Shown: positions 25,257-34,181 of the stretch, piece after piece | Position numbering within the stretch: the stretch's first letter is position 1 | Layout of the letters: the number at the start of each line of letters is the position of its first letter | Assembly (NCBI GenBank): GCA_044227985.1 | Contig: JBGAVT010000013.1 | Span: 1 to 37,418, forward strand | Length of the DNA stretch: 37,418 nucleotides | Source of the DNA: CAZUNB01 sp044227985 | GTDB lineage: Bacteria; Patescibacteriota; Saccharimonadia; Saccharimonadales; JAGPDM01 | Reading direction: 5' to 3' | Translations under genes and position numbers: made by a program | The notes under the pieces: generated by a model | The model's input: the letters and a program-made list of their open reading frames with translations, nothing else | The model's database searches: none | What the model was told of the DNA's origin: nothing

Positions 25257-26166
25257 GAGATTTTTTGGATTTGTTAGCGCGTTTCTTTTTGAATACAGTT
25301 GATATGATTACAATCGCTACTATTCCAGCAACTGAAGCTAATACAGGCATCGGCAAAAGCACGACATATTTTTCTGGCAAGGATTCTTTCTTGTTAAGAA
25401 ACGACACGTTACCACTAACTTTATAGATACCGAGATACGGAGAATCTTGCCAAGTTATCGGAATTCTTCTCGTAGTTCCAGGTAAAATCAATAGTTCTTG
25501 GTTAAGTGTAAACCGCTTTTTACCAAAAATATTAGTGTAGCTCGCCGACAAATCAGCCTGGAAATGGACATTTCCATCGTTCTTCAGTCGGAGATCAGTA
25601 TTTAGTGGTGGTTTTGTCTGAATTAAATCAGCTTGCCAACTCTCTACTTTTCCTTTTTCTATCAAATCGCCATCAACCGTCATATAGAGTAATGTTCCAA
25701 TTCGTTTTTTACGAGCAACGCTGGCTGGATCGCCTTCGGGTGGTTGGGTCTCGGCAAACAAAACAGCGTAATGGCCACCAGCTCGAGCATCTTTTGGCGT
25801 TTGCACGGTATAGCCAATCTCGGTTCGCTCGCCGGCTTTTAATCGAACATTTGATCTATCGAAGTTCACCCATTGATAGGCTTCGGTTTGTTTGTTGACT
25901 GTTGTGTAGTTGGTATCATAGTTTTCACCATTAACTGAAAATGGGCGTGAGTACATCAAAAAAGTATAGTCAATAGAGCCATCATTGATGACAGTTAATT
26001 TTCCAGTAACCTTCTCGCCGGCTTTTAATGACGGTTTCGAGATAGCTGGTGACATCGTAATGCGTTCAACAGTATCATCATCGTCATTTTTTTGTGCAGA
26101 AATTGGTACTACGAATACAGCAAACAACATCACAAATGATAAGCTAAATAACCACACTCTTTTCAC
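25234..26166 (-). CDS. DUF916/WxL-interacting-protein-like membrane protein (first copy)
   Basis: 310 residues from a GTG at 26166, which has GGGGG nine bases upstream; the GTG six bases earlier is too close to it. Signal peptide about 1-24 (VVPISAQ). First beta-sandwich about 33-150 (MSPAISKPSLKAGEKVTGKLTVIN; LKAGERTEIGYTVQTPKDARAGGHYAVLFAE), second about 155-262 (LRLKNDGNVHFQADLSASYTN; ILPGTTRRIPITWQDSP). One membrane helix at about 272-293, then a basic tail (KKKRANKSKKSRAKAKKS). The layout matches DUF916-type proteins, which bind peptidoglycan and WxL proteins. It is the second gene of the locus. Confidence 0.78.
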   Translation of the reverse strand: MKRVWLFSLSFVMLFAVFVVPISAQKNDDDDTVERITMSPAISKPSLKAGEKVTGKLTVINDGSIDYTFLMYSRPFSVNGENYDTNYTTVNKQTEAYQWVNFDRSNVRLKAGERTEIGYTVQTPKDARAGGHYAVLFAETQPPEGDPASVARKKRIGTLLYMTVDGDLIEKGKVESWQADLIQTKPPLNTDLRLKNDGNVHFQADLSASYTNIFGKKRFTLNQELLILPGTTRRIPITWQDSPYLGIYKVSGNVSFLNKKESLPEKYVVLLPMPVLASVAGIVAIVIISTVFKKKRANKSKKSRAKAKKS

Positions 26167-26214
26167 AACCACGAACCCCCAGTAATTTAAGAACTATAAT
26201 CAGAATACTATAAA

Positions 26215-26811
26215 TTAAGGATTTGTAGTAGCAGTATAAGTAACGACTTCTGAATAAGTACCACTTGACTTGCTGTTATCGATCTTTGCAGCGTAGTAAA
26301 CAGAAGTAACATCGGCTACGTTTGCGGCTGCTGTTGTTTTAACAGTTGTGGGTGAAGCAAGAACTGGTACGCCTGCGTACAAAACAGAGCTACCCGAAAC
26401 GTTAGACTCAGCAGCTGCTCCAGCACCGAATCCACCCTGACCAGCGATACGATAACCCCAGGTATTATTAGCAAGTGCCGTTGGAGTAGCATAAGTGCCG
26501 GCGTGAGAAGCAAGCGTATCTGTTCCGTTGCCCATTGTGTTTGTGGCGTCAGACGAGCTGAGCTTTAGGTTATAGCCAGTCGAATTATTGGTCGCAACCG
26601 TAACGGTATCAGCAGCACTTGACTGCACACCGCCAGTGGCCGGTATGATGTTAAAGCTGATTGTACCAGAGGTTGTCATGCTAATAGTTGAAGCAATAAC
26701 TGCATTAATCGTTGTGTTCTTAGTATCTGCGGCTGCCGAAACAGCCATCGGTGCAATAACTACAGCGGCAGTAACAGCCATTCCTGTTAAAACTTTTAGT
26801 TTATGAGTCAT
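26215..26811 (-). CDS. Small secreted WxL-like/pilin-like surface protein
   Basis: 198 residues; AGGA seven bases before the ATG. Signal peptide about 1-28 (core GMAVTAAVVIAPMAVSA). The mature protein is Ala/Thr/Ser-rich, without Cys, and predicted beta (TVTVATNNSTGYNLKLSSSD; NTWGYRIAGQGG). It ends SGTYSEVVTYTATTNP. WxL domains end in a similar strand (GTYxxxLTWTLxxxP); here the Trp and Leu of that motif are absent, so this is WxL-like by position and shape only. It is the first gene of the locus, with its own promoter, and by composition is probably an abundant surface component. Confidence 0.8.
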   Translation of the reverse strand: MTHKLKVLTGMAVTAAVVIAPMAVSAAADTKNTTINAVIASTISMTTSGTISFNIIPATGGVQSSAADTVTVATNNSTGYNLKLSSSDATNTMGNGTDTLASHAGTYATPTALANNTWGYRIAGQGGFGAGAAAESNVSGSSVLYAGVPVLASPTTVKTTAAANVADVTSVYYAAKIDNSKSSGTYSEVVTYTATTNP

Positions 26812-26852
26812 ATTTATTCCTATCTTTTTTATTATCTTATTTCTGACTTGCT

Positions 26853-26880
26853 ATTATACTGATAATGCTTATTATTGCAA
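26853..26880 (-). promoter_or_regulatory. Promoter of the WxL-like locus
   Basis: TTGCAA (26880-26875) and a perfect TATAAT (26858-26853), spacer 16, 41 bases before the ATG at 26811. It lies just after the stop of the M16 peptidase gene. Confidence 0.65.
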
Positions 26881-26884
26881 ACTT

Positions 26885-28225
26885 TTATTTGCCTTTTTTA
26901 GAATTAACTGGGGTAGAAAGTTCTCTTGGAGTCTCACGGTTCATTATAGCTTGAAATGACTCAAAGATTGCCGGTGCGTGCTCTGCAGCTGAACGGCCAA
27001 GTACGCCAACTCCATAGCGTCGTTCATCAACCATGCGCTTAGCATAGGCGACGACATCTGCAGCAGTAACTGCTCTGATGTTATCGAGTTGTTCATCTAT
27101 GTCGATGATCGTGCCGTCGAATAAGTAGCGTCCTCCGTAGGTTGAGGCTACCTCTGCCACTCGTTGGTTTGAGCGCTGAAATTGTCCAACTTCACGCATG
27201 ATTGCTTGCTGCACTCTCGCTTCGTCAAAATCATTATCTAGTACTTTGTGTAATATTTTGGCAGTTAACTTCAAAAGTGCATTGGCGTTACCGTCGGTTA
27301 CGTTACCACCAAGCCACCAACTGCTCCAATTTGTACCACGACTACTACCTGAGCCCATAGAATAGACTAGACCGCGTTCACGGGCTTCACCAAAAAGAAT
27401 CGAATCCAATGTACCAGTTAGCATTGTATTTAGAACCACACTAGCAGCGACTTGTTCACGACTATCCCGATCGCTGGCATATAGATCAATGAAAAAATGC
27501 AATTTTTCAACGCCGCTGCGCTCCAAAACTAATGGTTCATTGAGTGCCTGGGCCTGTTGCTTTGGCAAGCTGAATCGTTCACCTGACGGTAGTTTATTAA
27601 AAGCTTTTTCAAGTAATCCTACGACTGTTTTTTCACGTGATAGAACATTTCCAGCAATGATAAATCGTAAATTTTCCTTTACGTGCGTTCGCTGATAGTG
27701 TTCGAGGATGTCACTAGCTTTGATGCTGTCAATCTGCTTCATCCGTTGCTCATCAGGCAAGACGTTCATGCCCATTGCTTGAGCTAAATGTGTACCCAAC
27801 ACACGGAAATAATTATTAACGTTACCACTAATTTCTTCAGAGACATTAGCCTTCTCCGAGATAATTTCCTTAGGCAAAAACTTCGGCATAGTGATAGCAC
27901 CAAGCATAAGTTCAAGCACTCGTTGCCACTCAAAATCAGCGCATTCAGCCAAGTATGTAACGTTGGCAAAATCAGTTGTACCATTACTGTACGCGCCGTT
28001 TTTTTCAAGCTCTGCTGAAAATTCACGGGCAGAGCCAAAGTTGTTATTTGCTCCTAAAATTACATGTTCAAGGACGTGTGGGACCTCCCATCTTTCGACG
28101 TCTGCTGTGGCATAACCGGCTCGAAAGCTAAAGTTCATGGTCATAACTGGAGCATCGGCGACATCAACCAAGATTCCACGTGCACCATTTTTAAGACGAA
28201 TCTCTTTTACGCTATGTTCCATCAT
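26885..28225 (-). CDS. M16-family zinc metallopeptidase
   Basis: 446 residues from the ATG at 28225 (GGAG nine bases upstream; a TTG six bases earlier is too close to it). The inverted zinc motif HxxEH is present: HVLEH, with the third ligand Glu in SEEISG about 76 residues on. The active M16 N-terminal domain is followed by the inactive-type C-terminal domain (GLVYSMGSGSSRGTNWSSWW region). No signal peptide, so probably cytoplasmic, like other bacterial processing-peptidase-like proteins that degrade short peptides. It follows secA by 49 bases. Confidence 0.93.
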   Translation of the reverse strand: MMEHSVKEIRLKNGARGILVDVADAPVMTMNFSFRAGYATADVERWEVPHVLEHVILGANNNFGSAREFSAELEKNGAYSNGTTDFANVTYLAECADFEWQRVLELMLGAITMPKFLPKEIISEKANVSEEISGNVNNYFRVLGTHLAQAMGMNVLPDEQRMKQIDSIKASDILEHYQRTHVKENLRFIIAGNVLSREKTVVGLLEKAFNKLPSGERFSLPKQQAQALNEPLVLERSGVEKLHFFIDLYASDRDSREQVAASVVLNTMLTGTLDSILFGEARERGLVYSMGSGSSRGTNWSSWWLGGNVTDGNANALLKLTAKILHKVLDNDFDEARVQQAIMREVGQFQRSNQRVAEVASTYGGRYLFDGTIIDIDEQLDNIRAVTAADVVAYAKRMVDERRYGVGVLGRSAAEHAPAIFESFQAIMNRETPRELSTPVNSKKGK

Positions 28226-28274
28226 GATCAAATACTCCTATTATTCTGCGTTTCTATCATTAGACAGATTGCCA

Positions 28275-30962
28275 TTATTTCCGATTTTTCTTACGGGCTT
28301 GTCGTTGCTGCTTATTCTTCTTTTTCCGAGTATCTTTCTTGACTATCGGGTGTGCAATTGCTTTGACATCGGCAGGGGTAGTTGGTGCATCAGACTGTTT
28401 AACTGATCGCTTACGACGCTTCTCCTGAGTTTTGGAGACTTCTTGTTCGTGATCGCTGCTGATTTCTTTAGCACCTTCCGCGAGTTTGGTTAATTCAGTC
28501 TCGACCTCTTCATCTTGTGATGTTATTGGACGGGCGTGGAATAACAGCTTAACTGTTTCACTCATTAACTCACCTTGCATGGTTTCAAACATAACTTGTC
28601 CTTCACGGCGATATTCAACTAGTGGATCTCGCTGACCAACTGACCGCCAGTTGATTCCTTCACGGAGATGCTGCATGTTCTCTAGGTGCTGCATCCATAA
28701 TTGGTCCATAATCTGTAGATATACTTGTCGTTCAACCTGACGCATCGTGTCTTCACCAAAATCTTTTTCGCGCGTTTTGTAGATACTACGGGCTTTTTTA
28801 ATCGCTAACTCTTTTAGCTCATCATCGTATACTTTTTCTAACTGTTTACGATCCTTACCACCGAGCGGAATTACCGTACCGAGCTCTTTGATTATTAGCT
28901 CTCGTCGCTCCTGTTTAATCTTGTCTTTTTTCTTTTTCTTTATAATCTCATCATCAGAAACTACTGGAGACGAGGTAGCAATCCTCGTAATTTCATCATC
29001 AATTAAGTTTTTAATAATCTTTGAGATATCATCTTGTTCTAGAATGGTTCGACGTCGAACGTAGGTTGCCTTTCGGTGTCGATTCATCACGTCGTCGTAC
29101 TGAACGACATTTTTTCGACTATCGAAGTTGCGATTCTCAACTTTTTTCTGAGCACCACTTAAGGCTTTTGTGATTGTCTTATTCTCAATCGGTGTTTTTT
29201 CATCGACTCCTAGTCGTTCCATCATTTTACCAATTCTGTCGCCACCGAAAATTCGCATCAAATCATCTTCAACGCTGACGTAAAATTGCGTACTGCCGGG
29301 ATCACCCTGACGTCCACAGCGTCCACGTAACTGATTATCGATTCTTCGTGACTCGTGTCGCTCAGTACCAATAACGTGCAAGCCACCTTTTTCGACAACA
29401 CCTTTACCGAGAACAATATCAGTACCACGACCAGCAATATTAGTCGCTAGCGTCACAGCACCCTTCTGCCCGGCTTTGGCTACAATCGAAGCTTCGCGTT
29501 CATTATTTTTAGCATTCAAAATTTCGTGCTCAACACCAACTTTTGTTAGAAGATTAGACAAAATTTCGTTTTTCTCAACTGACACAGTACCAATCAGGAC
29601 TGGCTGACCATCTTTTTGTCGTTGCTTAACCTCTTCAGCAATCGCCTGAAATTTTCCTGTTTCAGATTTATAGATTCTATCCGGTAGGTCATCGCGTTTG
29701 ATTGGTTTATTGGTTGGTATCTGCACAACATCTAACTTATATATTGTATGGAATTCTTCAGCCTCAGTTTCAGCCGTACCAGTCATTCCTGACAGCTTGT
29801 CATACAAACGGAAATAGTTCTGGAAGCTGATAGTAGCCAACGTCATACTCTCTTGTAGAACTTCAACGTGCTCCTTAGCTTCAATTGCCTGATGGAGGCC
29901 TTCGCTGTAACGACGACCGTGCATCATACGTCCGGTAAACTCATCGACGATAATTACTTCGCCGTCACGAACTACATAATCTTTATCGCGTTTAAAAATA
30001 ATTTCTGCCTTCAAAGCTTGATCAATGTGGTAAACAGCTTGGACATGTTTAGCATCATAAAGATTTTCAATTTTCAGCAACTTTTGGATTTTTTCAACAC
30101 CTTCATCACTTAAAGAGACTGTCCTCTGCTTTTCATCAAGAACGTAATCATCAGGCTTAAGGTCTTTGACTGATCCTGCAAATAATCGATACTGACTACC
30201 GCTGTTGGCACTTGGAGCACTGATAATCAGTGGCGTTCGAGCCTCATCGATTAGAATAGAGTCAACTTCGTCAACGATTGCATAGGCTAAATCACGCTGT
30301 CGTAGCTCGTCTTTACTACTGACCATATTGTCGCGCAAGTAATCAAAGCCAAATTCGTTGTTAGTTCCATATGTAATGTCGGCTGCGTAAGCTTCCGGAC
30401 GACTACATGGCTTCAGGTGCTGTAAACGCTCATCTTCATGTTCGTCATTAACAAATTCGGGGTCGTAAATATAGGACACGCTCTGACCAACAATTACACC
30501 GACACTCAAACCCATTGCCGTATAAACTGGAGCCATCCAACCAGCATCACGCATTGCGAGGTAGTCGTTAACGGTGACAAGATGCGCACCGCGCCCAGCC
30601 ATCGCATTAAGCACCATTGGCAAGGTTGCAACAAAAGTCTTACCTTCACCAGTACGCATCTCAGCAATCGACCCCTCATGCAAAACCATTCCACCAACCA
30701 TCTGAACTTCGAAGTGTCGCATACCTAAAGTCTTATCAGAAATCTCTCTCGTCAATGCAAAAACTTCTGGCAGTGCTTTATCGAGCGATAAAGAATCATC
30801 CTGAATCTGTTTTTTGATTTCAGCCGCTCGTTTTTTGAGTTGTGGCAATGTTTTATGCTTTAACTTTTCTGTATGTTTATCGATTGCTGAAACGTCTTTA
30901 CGCAGTTTCTTTAGTTTTTTGACCTGCGGATCTCCGAGGACTTTAGTTAGTACCTTTTTCAA
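28275..30962 (-). CDS. secA: Preprotein translocase motor ATPase SecA
   Basis: Drives export of unfolded preproteins through SecYEG. 895 residues from a TTG at 30962, chosen because GAGAGAG lies seven bases upstream and the product then begins like other SecA proteins (LKKVLTKVLGD); the frame stays open 13 codons further upstream. Walker A MRTGEGKT (about 102-109), the DEAD-like box VDEVDSILIDEA, the TGTA motif (SGMTGTAETEAEEF), GRGTDI and QLRGRCGRQGDPG are all intact. The C-terminus is a basic tail (KKDTRKKKNKQQRQARKKNRK) without the CxCxSGxxxxxCH zinc site of many SecA proteins. It is third in the serS-hpf-secA run. The many secreted proteins in the window are its likely clients. Confidence 0.97.
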   Translation of the reverse strand: MKKVLTKVLGDPQVKKLKKLRKDVSAIDKHTEKLKHKTLPQLKKRAAEIKKQIQDDSLSLDKALPEVFALTREISDKTLGMRHFEVQMVGGMVLHEGSIAEMRTGEGKTFVATLPMVLNAMAGRGAHLVTVNDYLAMRDAGWMAPVYTAMGLSVGVIVGQSVSYIYDPEFVNDEHEDERLQHLKPCSRPEAYAADITYGTNNEFGFDYLRDNMVSSKDELRQRDLAYAIVDEVDSILIDEARTPLIISAPSANSGSQYRLFAGSVKDLKPDDYVLDEKQRTVSLSDEGVEKIQKLLKIENLYDAKHVQAVYHIDQALKAEIIFKRDKDYVVRDGEVIIVDEFTGRMMHGRRYSEGLHQAIEAKEHVEVLQESMTLATISFQNYFRLYDKLSGMTGTAETEAEEFHTIYKLDVVQIPTNKPIKRDDLPDRIYKSETGKFQAIAEEVKQRQKDGQPVLIGTVSVEKNEILSNLLTKVGVEHEILNAKNNEREASIVAKAGQKGAVTLATNIAGRGTDIVLGKGVVEKGGLHVIGTERHESRRIDNQLRGRCGRQGDPGSTQFYVSVEDDLMRIFGGDRIGKMMERLGVDEKTPIENKTITKALSGAQKKVENRNFDSRKNVVQYDDVMNRHRKATYVRRRTILEQDDISKIIKNLIDDEITRIATSSPVVSDDEIIKKKKKDKIKQERRELIIKELGTVIPLGGKDRKQLEKVYDDELKELAIKKARSIYKTREKDFGEDTMRQVERQVYLQIMDQLWMQHLENMQHLREGINWRSVGQRDPLVEYRREGQVMFETMQGELMSETVKLLFHARPITSQDEEVETELTKLAEGAKEISSDHEQEVSKTQEKRRKRSVKQSDAPTTPADVKAIAHPIVKKDTRKKKNKQQRQARKKNRK

Positions 30963-31028
30963 CTGAAAACTCTCTCTCTGTTTAATCTTCCCCAATAACA
31001 AATACGTACTTTATAATAACGCGTTTCG

Positions 31029-31412
31029 CTAGTTTTGACGACCCCACCAATCACGGTCGGCGTCTTTTCGAAACTTTCGCAAAATACCTTTACGGTCTGA
31101 GCGTTTTACTGCATGCTTTGTCTTGTATTTACGAACTTGATTTTTGAGTTTTTCTTCAACAATATCTGTCGCTGCAAAAATATTTACCGTACGTTCTTTT
31201 GCGATCAAATCATCATGAGGAAGATGTAGCATCACCTCTGCTTCAAATCGGTCAGGCTTTTTACTACGGCTCTCACTCAAAGTAACAGTGGCATGAACGG
31301 TTTTCTTAGCATGCCTTGGGATAGTTTTTTCAACTGATTTAAGCATCTTCTCTATGTATTTTCGGATATCTCCACCAATTTCATAGTTTTTGCCTTGAAT
31401 TTCATATTTCAT
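31029..31412 (-). CDS. hpf: Ribosome hibernation-promoting factor (HPF/YfiA family, short form)
   Basis: 127 residues. Binds the 30S subunit at the mRNA/tRNA sites and idles ribosomes. The N-terminal S30AE fold is complete (IQGKNYEIGGDIRKYIEKMLKS, ATVTLSES, EAEVMLHLPHDDLIAKE, IFAATDIVEEKLKNQVRKYK). The C-terminus is short and basic and lacks the extra dimerisation domain of long HPF. A perfect AGGAGG stands seven bases before the ATG, and the ATG overlaps the serS stop (ATGA), so it is coupled to serS. Confidence 0.95.
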   Translation of the reverse strand: MKYEIQGKNYEIGGDIRKYIEKMLKSVEKTIPRHAKKTVHATVTLSESRSKKPDRFEAEVMLHLPHDDLIAKERTVNIFAATDIVEEKLKNQVRKYKTKHAVKRSDRKGILRKFRKDADRDWWGRQN

Positions 31413-32692
31413 GAAATAACCTCCTTTTTAAGATACGTTTGTAATACTTTTGGAACTCGGATACTGCCGTCTTGATTCTGATAATTTTCCATGATTGCAA
31501 TTAGGGTTCGATCGGCAATAGCAGTGGCATCGTTGGTGTGGGCTAGCTGCTTTCCATCTTTGGTCTTCACTTTAGTCTTTAAATCTCTTGTCTGGTAATC
31601 ACCCATATAATCAGCACTATGTGTTTCGCAGTAACGGTCTTGTCCAGGCATCCATGTTTCGATATCAACACCACGGATATTTGGTCCACCCATGTCACCA
31701 GTAGCCTTTAGAATCACCTGATATGGCAGCTCGAGTTGCTGCGTAATATATTCCTGAATTGCAATCATAAAATCATGCTCGGCTCTCGAAGTCTTAGCGT
31801 CAGTGAAGCTCTCCATTTCGAGTTTCTGAAAATGGTGAACTCGGGTGATCCCACGAGTATCTTTACCTGCGCTACCAACTTCACGACGAAAGGCTGTAGT
31901 ATACCCCGCAAAACGAACTGGCAGATCATCAATTGAGAGAGTTTTATTGCGATAATACGGAACAAGGCTATGCTCGGCTGAACCAATCAACCACAGATCA
32001 TCATTGTTAAGCTTAAACGTGACTTCATCTGGCTTTAATCGACCGGTAGCTTTATAGGTCTCAGTATTTAGCATCAATGGTGGATAAATTGGTTCAAATG
32101 GTTTGGTCGAAACATCAAGTCCATTATCATTAACAATCTTTTCAATAATCATCTGATCAGTTAACAGTTGCATCCCCCACCACGCCAATGCCATTTGTAA
32201 TTGTACCAACCCACCTTTTAAGTACGCAAAACGTGCACTAGCATTATTGGTAGCAGTTTCTTGATCGATAAAACGTGTCAGCTCCCAGTGGGGTTTCGGC
32301 GTAAAATCAAACACAGTTTTATCTCCAACTTGGCGAACGACCAGATTGTCATCTTCGCTTAGGCCAATTGGTGTGTCGTCACTTGGAATATTTGGAATGG
32401 AGTACATTAAGTCATTCCGCTGTTCGAGTAAGCTTCTTGTCTTATCCTCTACCGAACTCAGCTTGTCTTTGAGTTCACGTCCTTCAAATATCTGCTCGTC
32501 AGTTGGCTTAGAATTCTTCCCTGCATGTGCCAACTCATTTCGTCGTGCCCGCAGGCCTTCAGCTTGTTGAAGAAAATTCCGGTAATCGCCGTCAATCTTC
32601 AGCAATTGATCAATATCTACCTTAGATCCTTTATCTGTAGCAGCCTTTTTAACAATTTCTTGGTTATTCCGAACAAAATCAATATCTAGCAT
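31409..32692 (-). CDS. serS: Seryl-tRNA synthetase
   Basis: 427 residues, normal length. Charges tRNA-Ser with serine. An N-terminal coiled-coil arm (about 25-110) precedes the class II catalytic domain. Motif 2 is clear (FRREVGSAGKDTRGITRVHHF), and the DMGGPNIRGVDIETWMPGQDRYCE block matches the family. Motif 3 is unusual: instead of HTLNGSGLAVGR it reads HTNDATAIADR, one residue shorter and without the three Gly. The following RTLIAIMENYQ is normal. There is no ribosome site; the ATG lies six bases after a TATACT box, so the mRNA is probably leaderless. First gene of the serS-hpf-secA-M16 run. Confidence 0.96.
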   Translation of the reverse strand: MLDIDFVRNNQEIVKKAATDKGSKVDIDQLLKIDGDYRNFLQQAEGLRARRNELAHAGKNSKPTDEQIFEGRELKDKLSSVEDKTRSLLEQRNDLMYSIPNIPSDDTPIGLSEDDNLVVRQVGDKTVFDFTPKPHWELTRFIDQETATNNASARFAYLKGGLVQLQMALAWWGMQLLTDQMIIEKIVNDNGLDVSTKPFEPIYPPLMLNTETYKATGRLKPDEVTFKLNNDDLWLIGSAEHSLVPYYRNKTLSIDDLPVRFAGYTTAFRREVGSAGKDTRGITRVHHFQKLEMESFTDAKTSRAEHDFMIAIQEYITQQLELPYQVILKATGDMGGPNIRGVDIETWMPGQDRYCETHSADYMGDYQTRDLKTKVKTKDGKQLAHTNDATAIADRTLIAIMENYQNQDGSIRVPKVLQTYLKKEVIS

Positions 32693-32698
32693 GCTTTA

Positions 32699-32704
32699 AG
32701 TATA
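32699..32704 (-). promoter_or_regulatory. -10 box of serS; leaderless start
   Basis: TATACT, then six bases, then the ATG of serS. With the usual distance from -10 to start of transcription the mRNA would begin at or beside the ATG. No clear -35. Confidence 0.5.
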
Positions 32705-32766
32705 GCTAATCACGCAAATTATTGCATAACCAAAAGCAAGATATCCAAAAAAATTGTAATAAATGT

Positions 32767-32772
32767 TACAAT
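32767..32772 (+). promoter_or_regulatory. -10 box of gdhA; leaderless start
   Basis: TACAAT, then six bases, then the ATG of gdhA, which has no ribosome site. It lies divergent to the serS promoter in an 86-base gap. Confidence 0.45.
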
Positions 32773-32778
32773 AAATTC

Positions 32779-34044
32779 ATGAATAAAATGCTCGAAACCG
32801 CACAATCAACAATACAAAAAGCTGGCGAAACGCTTGGACTTAATCAGGAACAAATTGATCGTCTATTAGCTGTTAATCGAATAGTGACCATGAAACTTCC
32901 ACTGGTTCGAGACGACGGAACTGTTGAGCTTATCGATGGCTTTCGCTCTCAACATAACAACGCCCGCGGCCCTTACAAGGGTGGCTTGCGCTTTCACCAA
33001 TCTGTCGATGAAGATGAGGTTCGTGCTCTTAGCACGCTAATGTCAGTTAAATGCGCCGTAGTTGATATTCCTTTTGGTGGAGGTAAAGGCGCTGTCAAGG
33101 TTGATACTAAGAAACTCAGTTCCGAGGAATACAAGCGACTGGTTGAAACATTTATAACAGCACTTAGTCCAGTAATCGGACAAGATGTAGATATCCCTGC
33201 TCCTGACGTGGGTGTAAATGGAGATGTCATCCACTGGATGCTTGATGCTTACAAAAAAGCTTCTGGCAACGATCCAATTGCTACGTTTACTGGTAAAAAA
33301 ATCGAAGATGGCGGAAGCCTCGGTCGCGAAGCCGCAACTGGCCGTGGTGGCGCGATAATCACTAAAGCACTGCTCGAAGCTAAGCCTAATGTTTTCACAA
33401 ATCATATACCTCACGTGCATGTTCAGGGATTTGGCAACGTCGGTTATTGGTACTCTCGCGTCATTCGTGAATACGGGTGGAAAGTTGCCGGAATTTCAGA
33501 CTCATCGACAGCTATCATGACTCATGCTGAAGAAGGTTTCGATATTGAACTAAGTAAACAAAAGAAACGAGCTGAGGGTCATCTCGGCGGAATGTACTGT
33601 GTTGATGGAGTTTGCAACGAAGATCTCGGCAAGGAAACAGATCATGATGACTTCTTAACTAAAGAAGTCGACATATTGGCTCTAGCTGCTCTCGAGAATA
33701 GCATCACTATGGACAACGTTAAAGATATCAAGGCCAAAATCGTCGTTGAGCTAGCAAATGGCCCGATTACTGACGACGCTCACCAATATCTAGTCGATAA
33801 AGGTGTAATTGTTATCCCTGATGTTCTGGCAAATGCTGGTGGCGTAGTTGTCTCCTACCTCGAGTGGGAACAAAGTAAGAAGCACGAACAATGGGAAGAA
33901 GAAGTTGTTAACAAGCAACTTGAGAAAATCATGCTCGATGCCTTTAACGCCATCTGGCAGAAATCTGAAAAAGACAAGATTGATCTTAAATCGGCAGCCT
34001 TTCAGATTGCTATCCAGCGCCTCGCCAAAGCTATGAATTTATAG
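32779..34044 (+). CDS. gdhA: Glutamate dehydrogenase (Glu/Leu/Phe/Val dehydrogenase family)
   Basis: 421 residues from the ATG at 32779, the usual length for hexameric GDH; a longer frame from 32722 would read through the promoter and add an unlike N-terminus. Interconverts glutamate with 2-oxoglutarate and ammonia using NAD(P). The substrate region RSQHNNARGPYKGGLRF holds Lys67; Lys91 lies in VKCAVVD; the catalytic Lys103 is in PFGGGKGAVK; Asp143 lies in PAPDVG. TGRGG and the Rossmann loop GFGNVG (217-222) bind the coenzyme; which coenzyme cannot be read by eye. No ribosome site. It stands as a single-gene unit. Confidence 0.96.
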   Translation: MNKMLETAQSTIQKAGETLGLNQEQIDRLLAVNRIVTMKLPLVRDDGTVELIDGFRSQHNNARGPYKGGLRFHQSVDEDEVRALSTLMSVKCAVVDIPFGGGKGAVKVDTKKLSSEEYKRLVETFITALSPVIGQDVDIPAPDVGVNGDVIHWMLDAYKKASGNDPIATFTGKKIEDGGSLGREAATGRGGAIITKALLEAKPNVFTNHIPHVHVQGFGNVGYWYSRVIREYGWKVAGISDSSTAIMTHAEEGFDIELSKQKKRAEGHLGGMYCVDGVCNEDLGKETDHDDFLTKEVDILALAALENSITMDNVKDIKAKIVVELANGPITDDAHQYLVDKGVIVIPDVLANAGGVVVSYLEWEQSKKHEQWEEEVVNKQLEKIMLDAFNAIWQKSEKDKIDLKSAAFQIAIQRLAKAMNL

Positions 34045-34159
34045 TTTGACCTCAATAGAATACCCCTAAAAATCGAACTTTTTACGATTAGCAAGTTCAT
34101 GCCCTTGGACGTATTATGGATTTTGGCATAATAAGGATGTGATTTATAAGTGTGGTTTG

Positions 34160-34181
34160 TTACTTTTGGCAGCAGAAGTAA
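34160..34181. repeat. Hairpin TTACTTTTG-GCAG-CAGAAGTAA
   Basis: A 9-4-9 stem with one G-U pair, related to the perfect hairpin at 6090-6111. It lies in the gap after gdhA, with two weaker hairpins nearby (TATTATG/CATAATA at 34112-34133; AGTTATC/GATAACT at 34232-34253). A short T-rich run (ATTTTTAT) follows on the plus strand, so it may help end gdhA transcripts. No gene is seen in 34045-34272. Confidence 0.5.
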
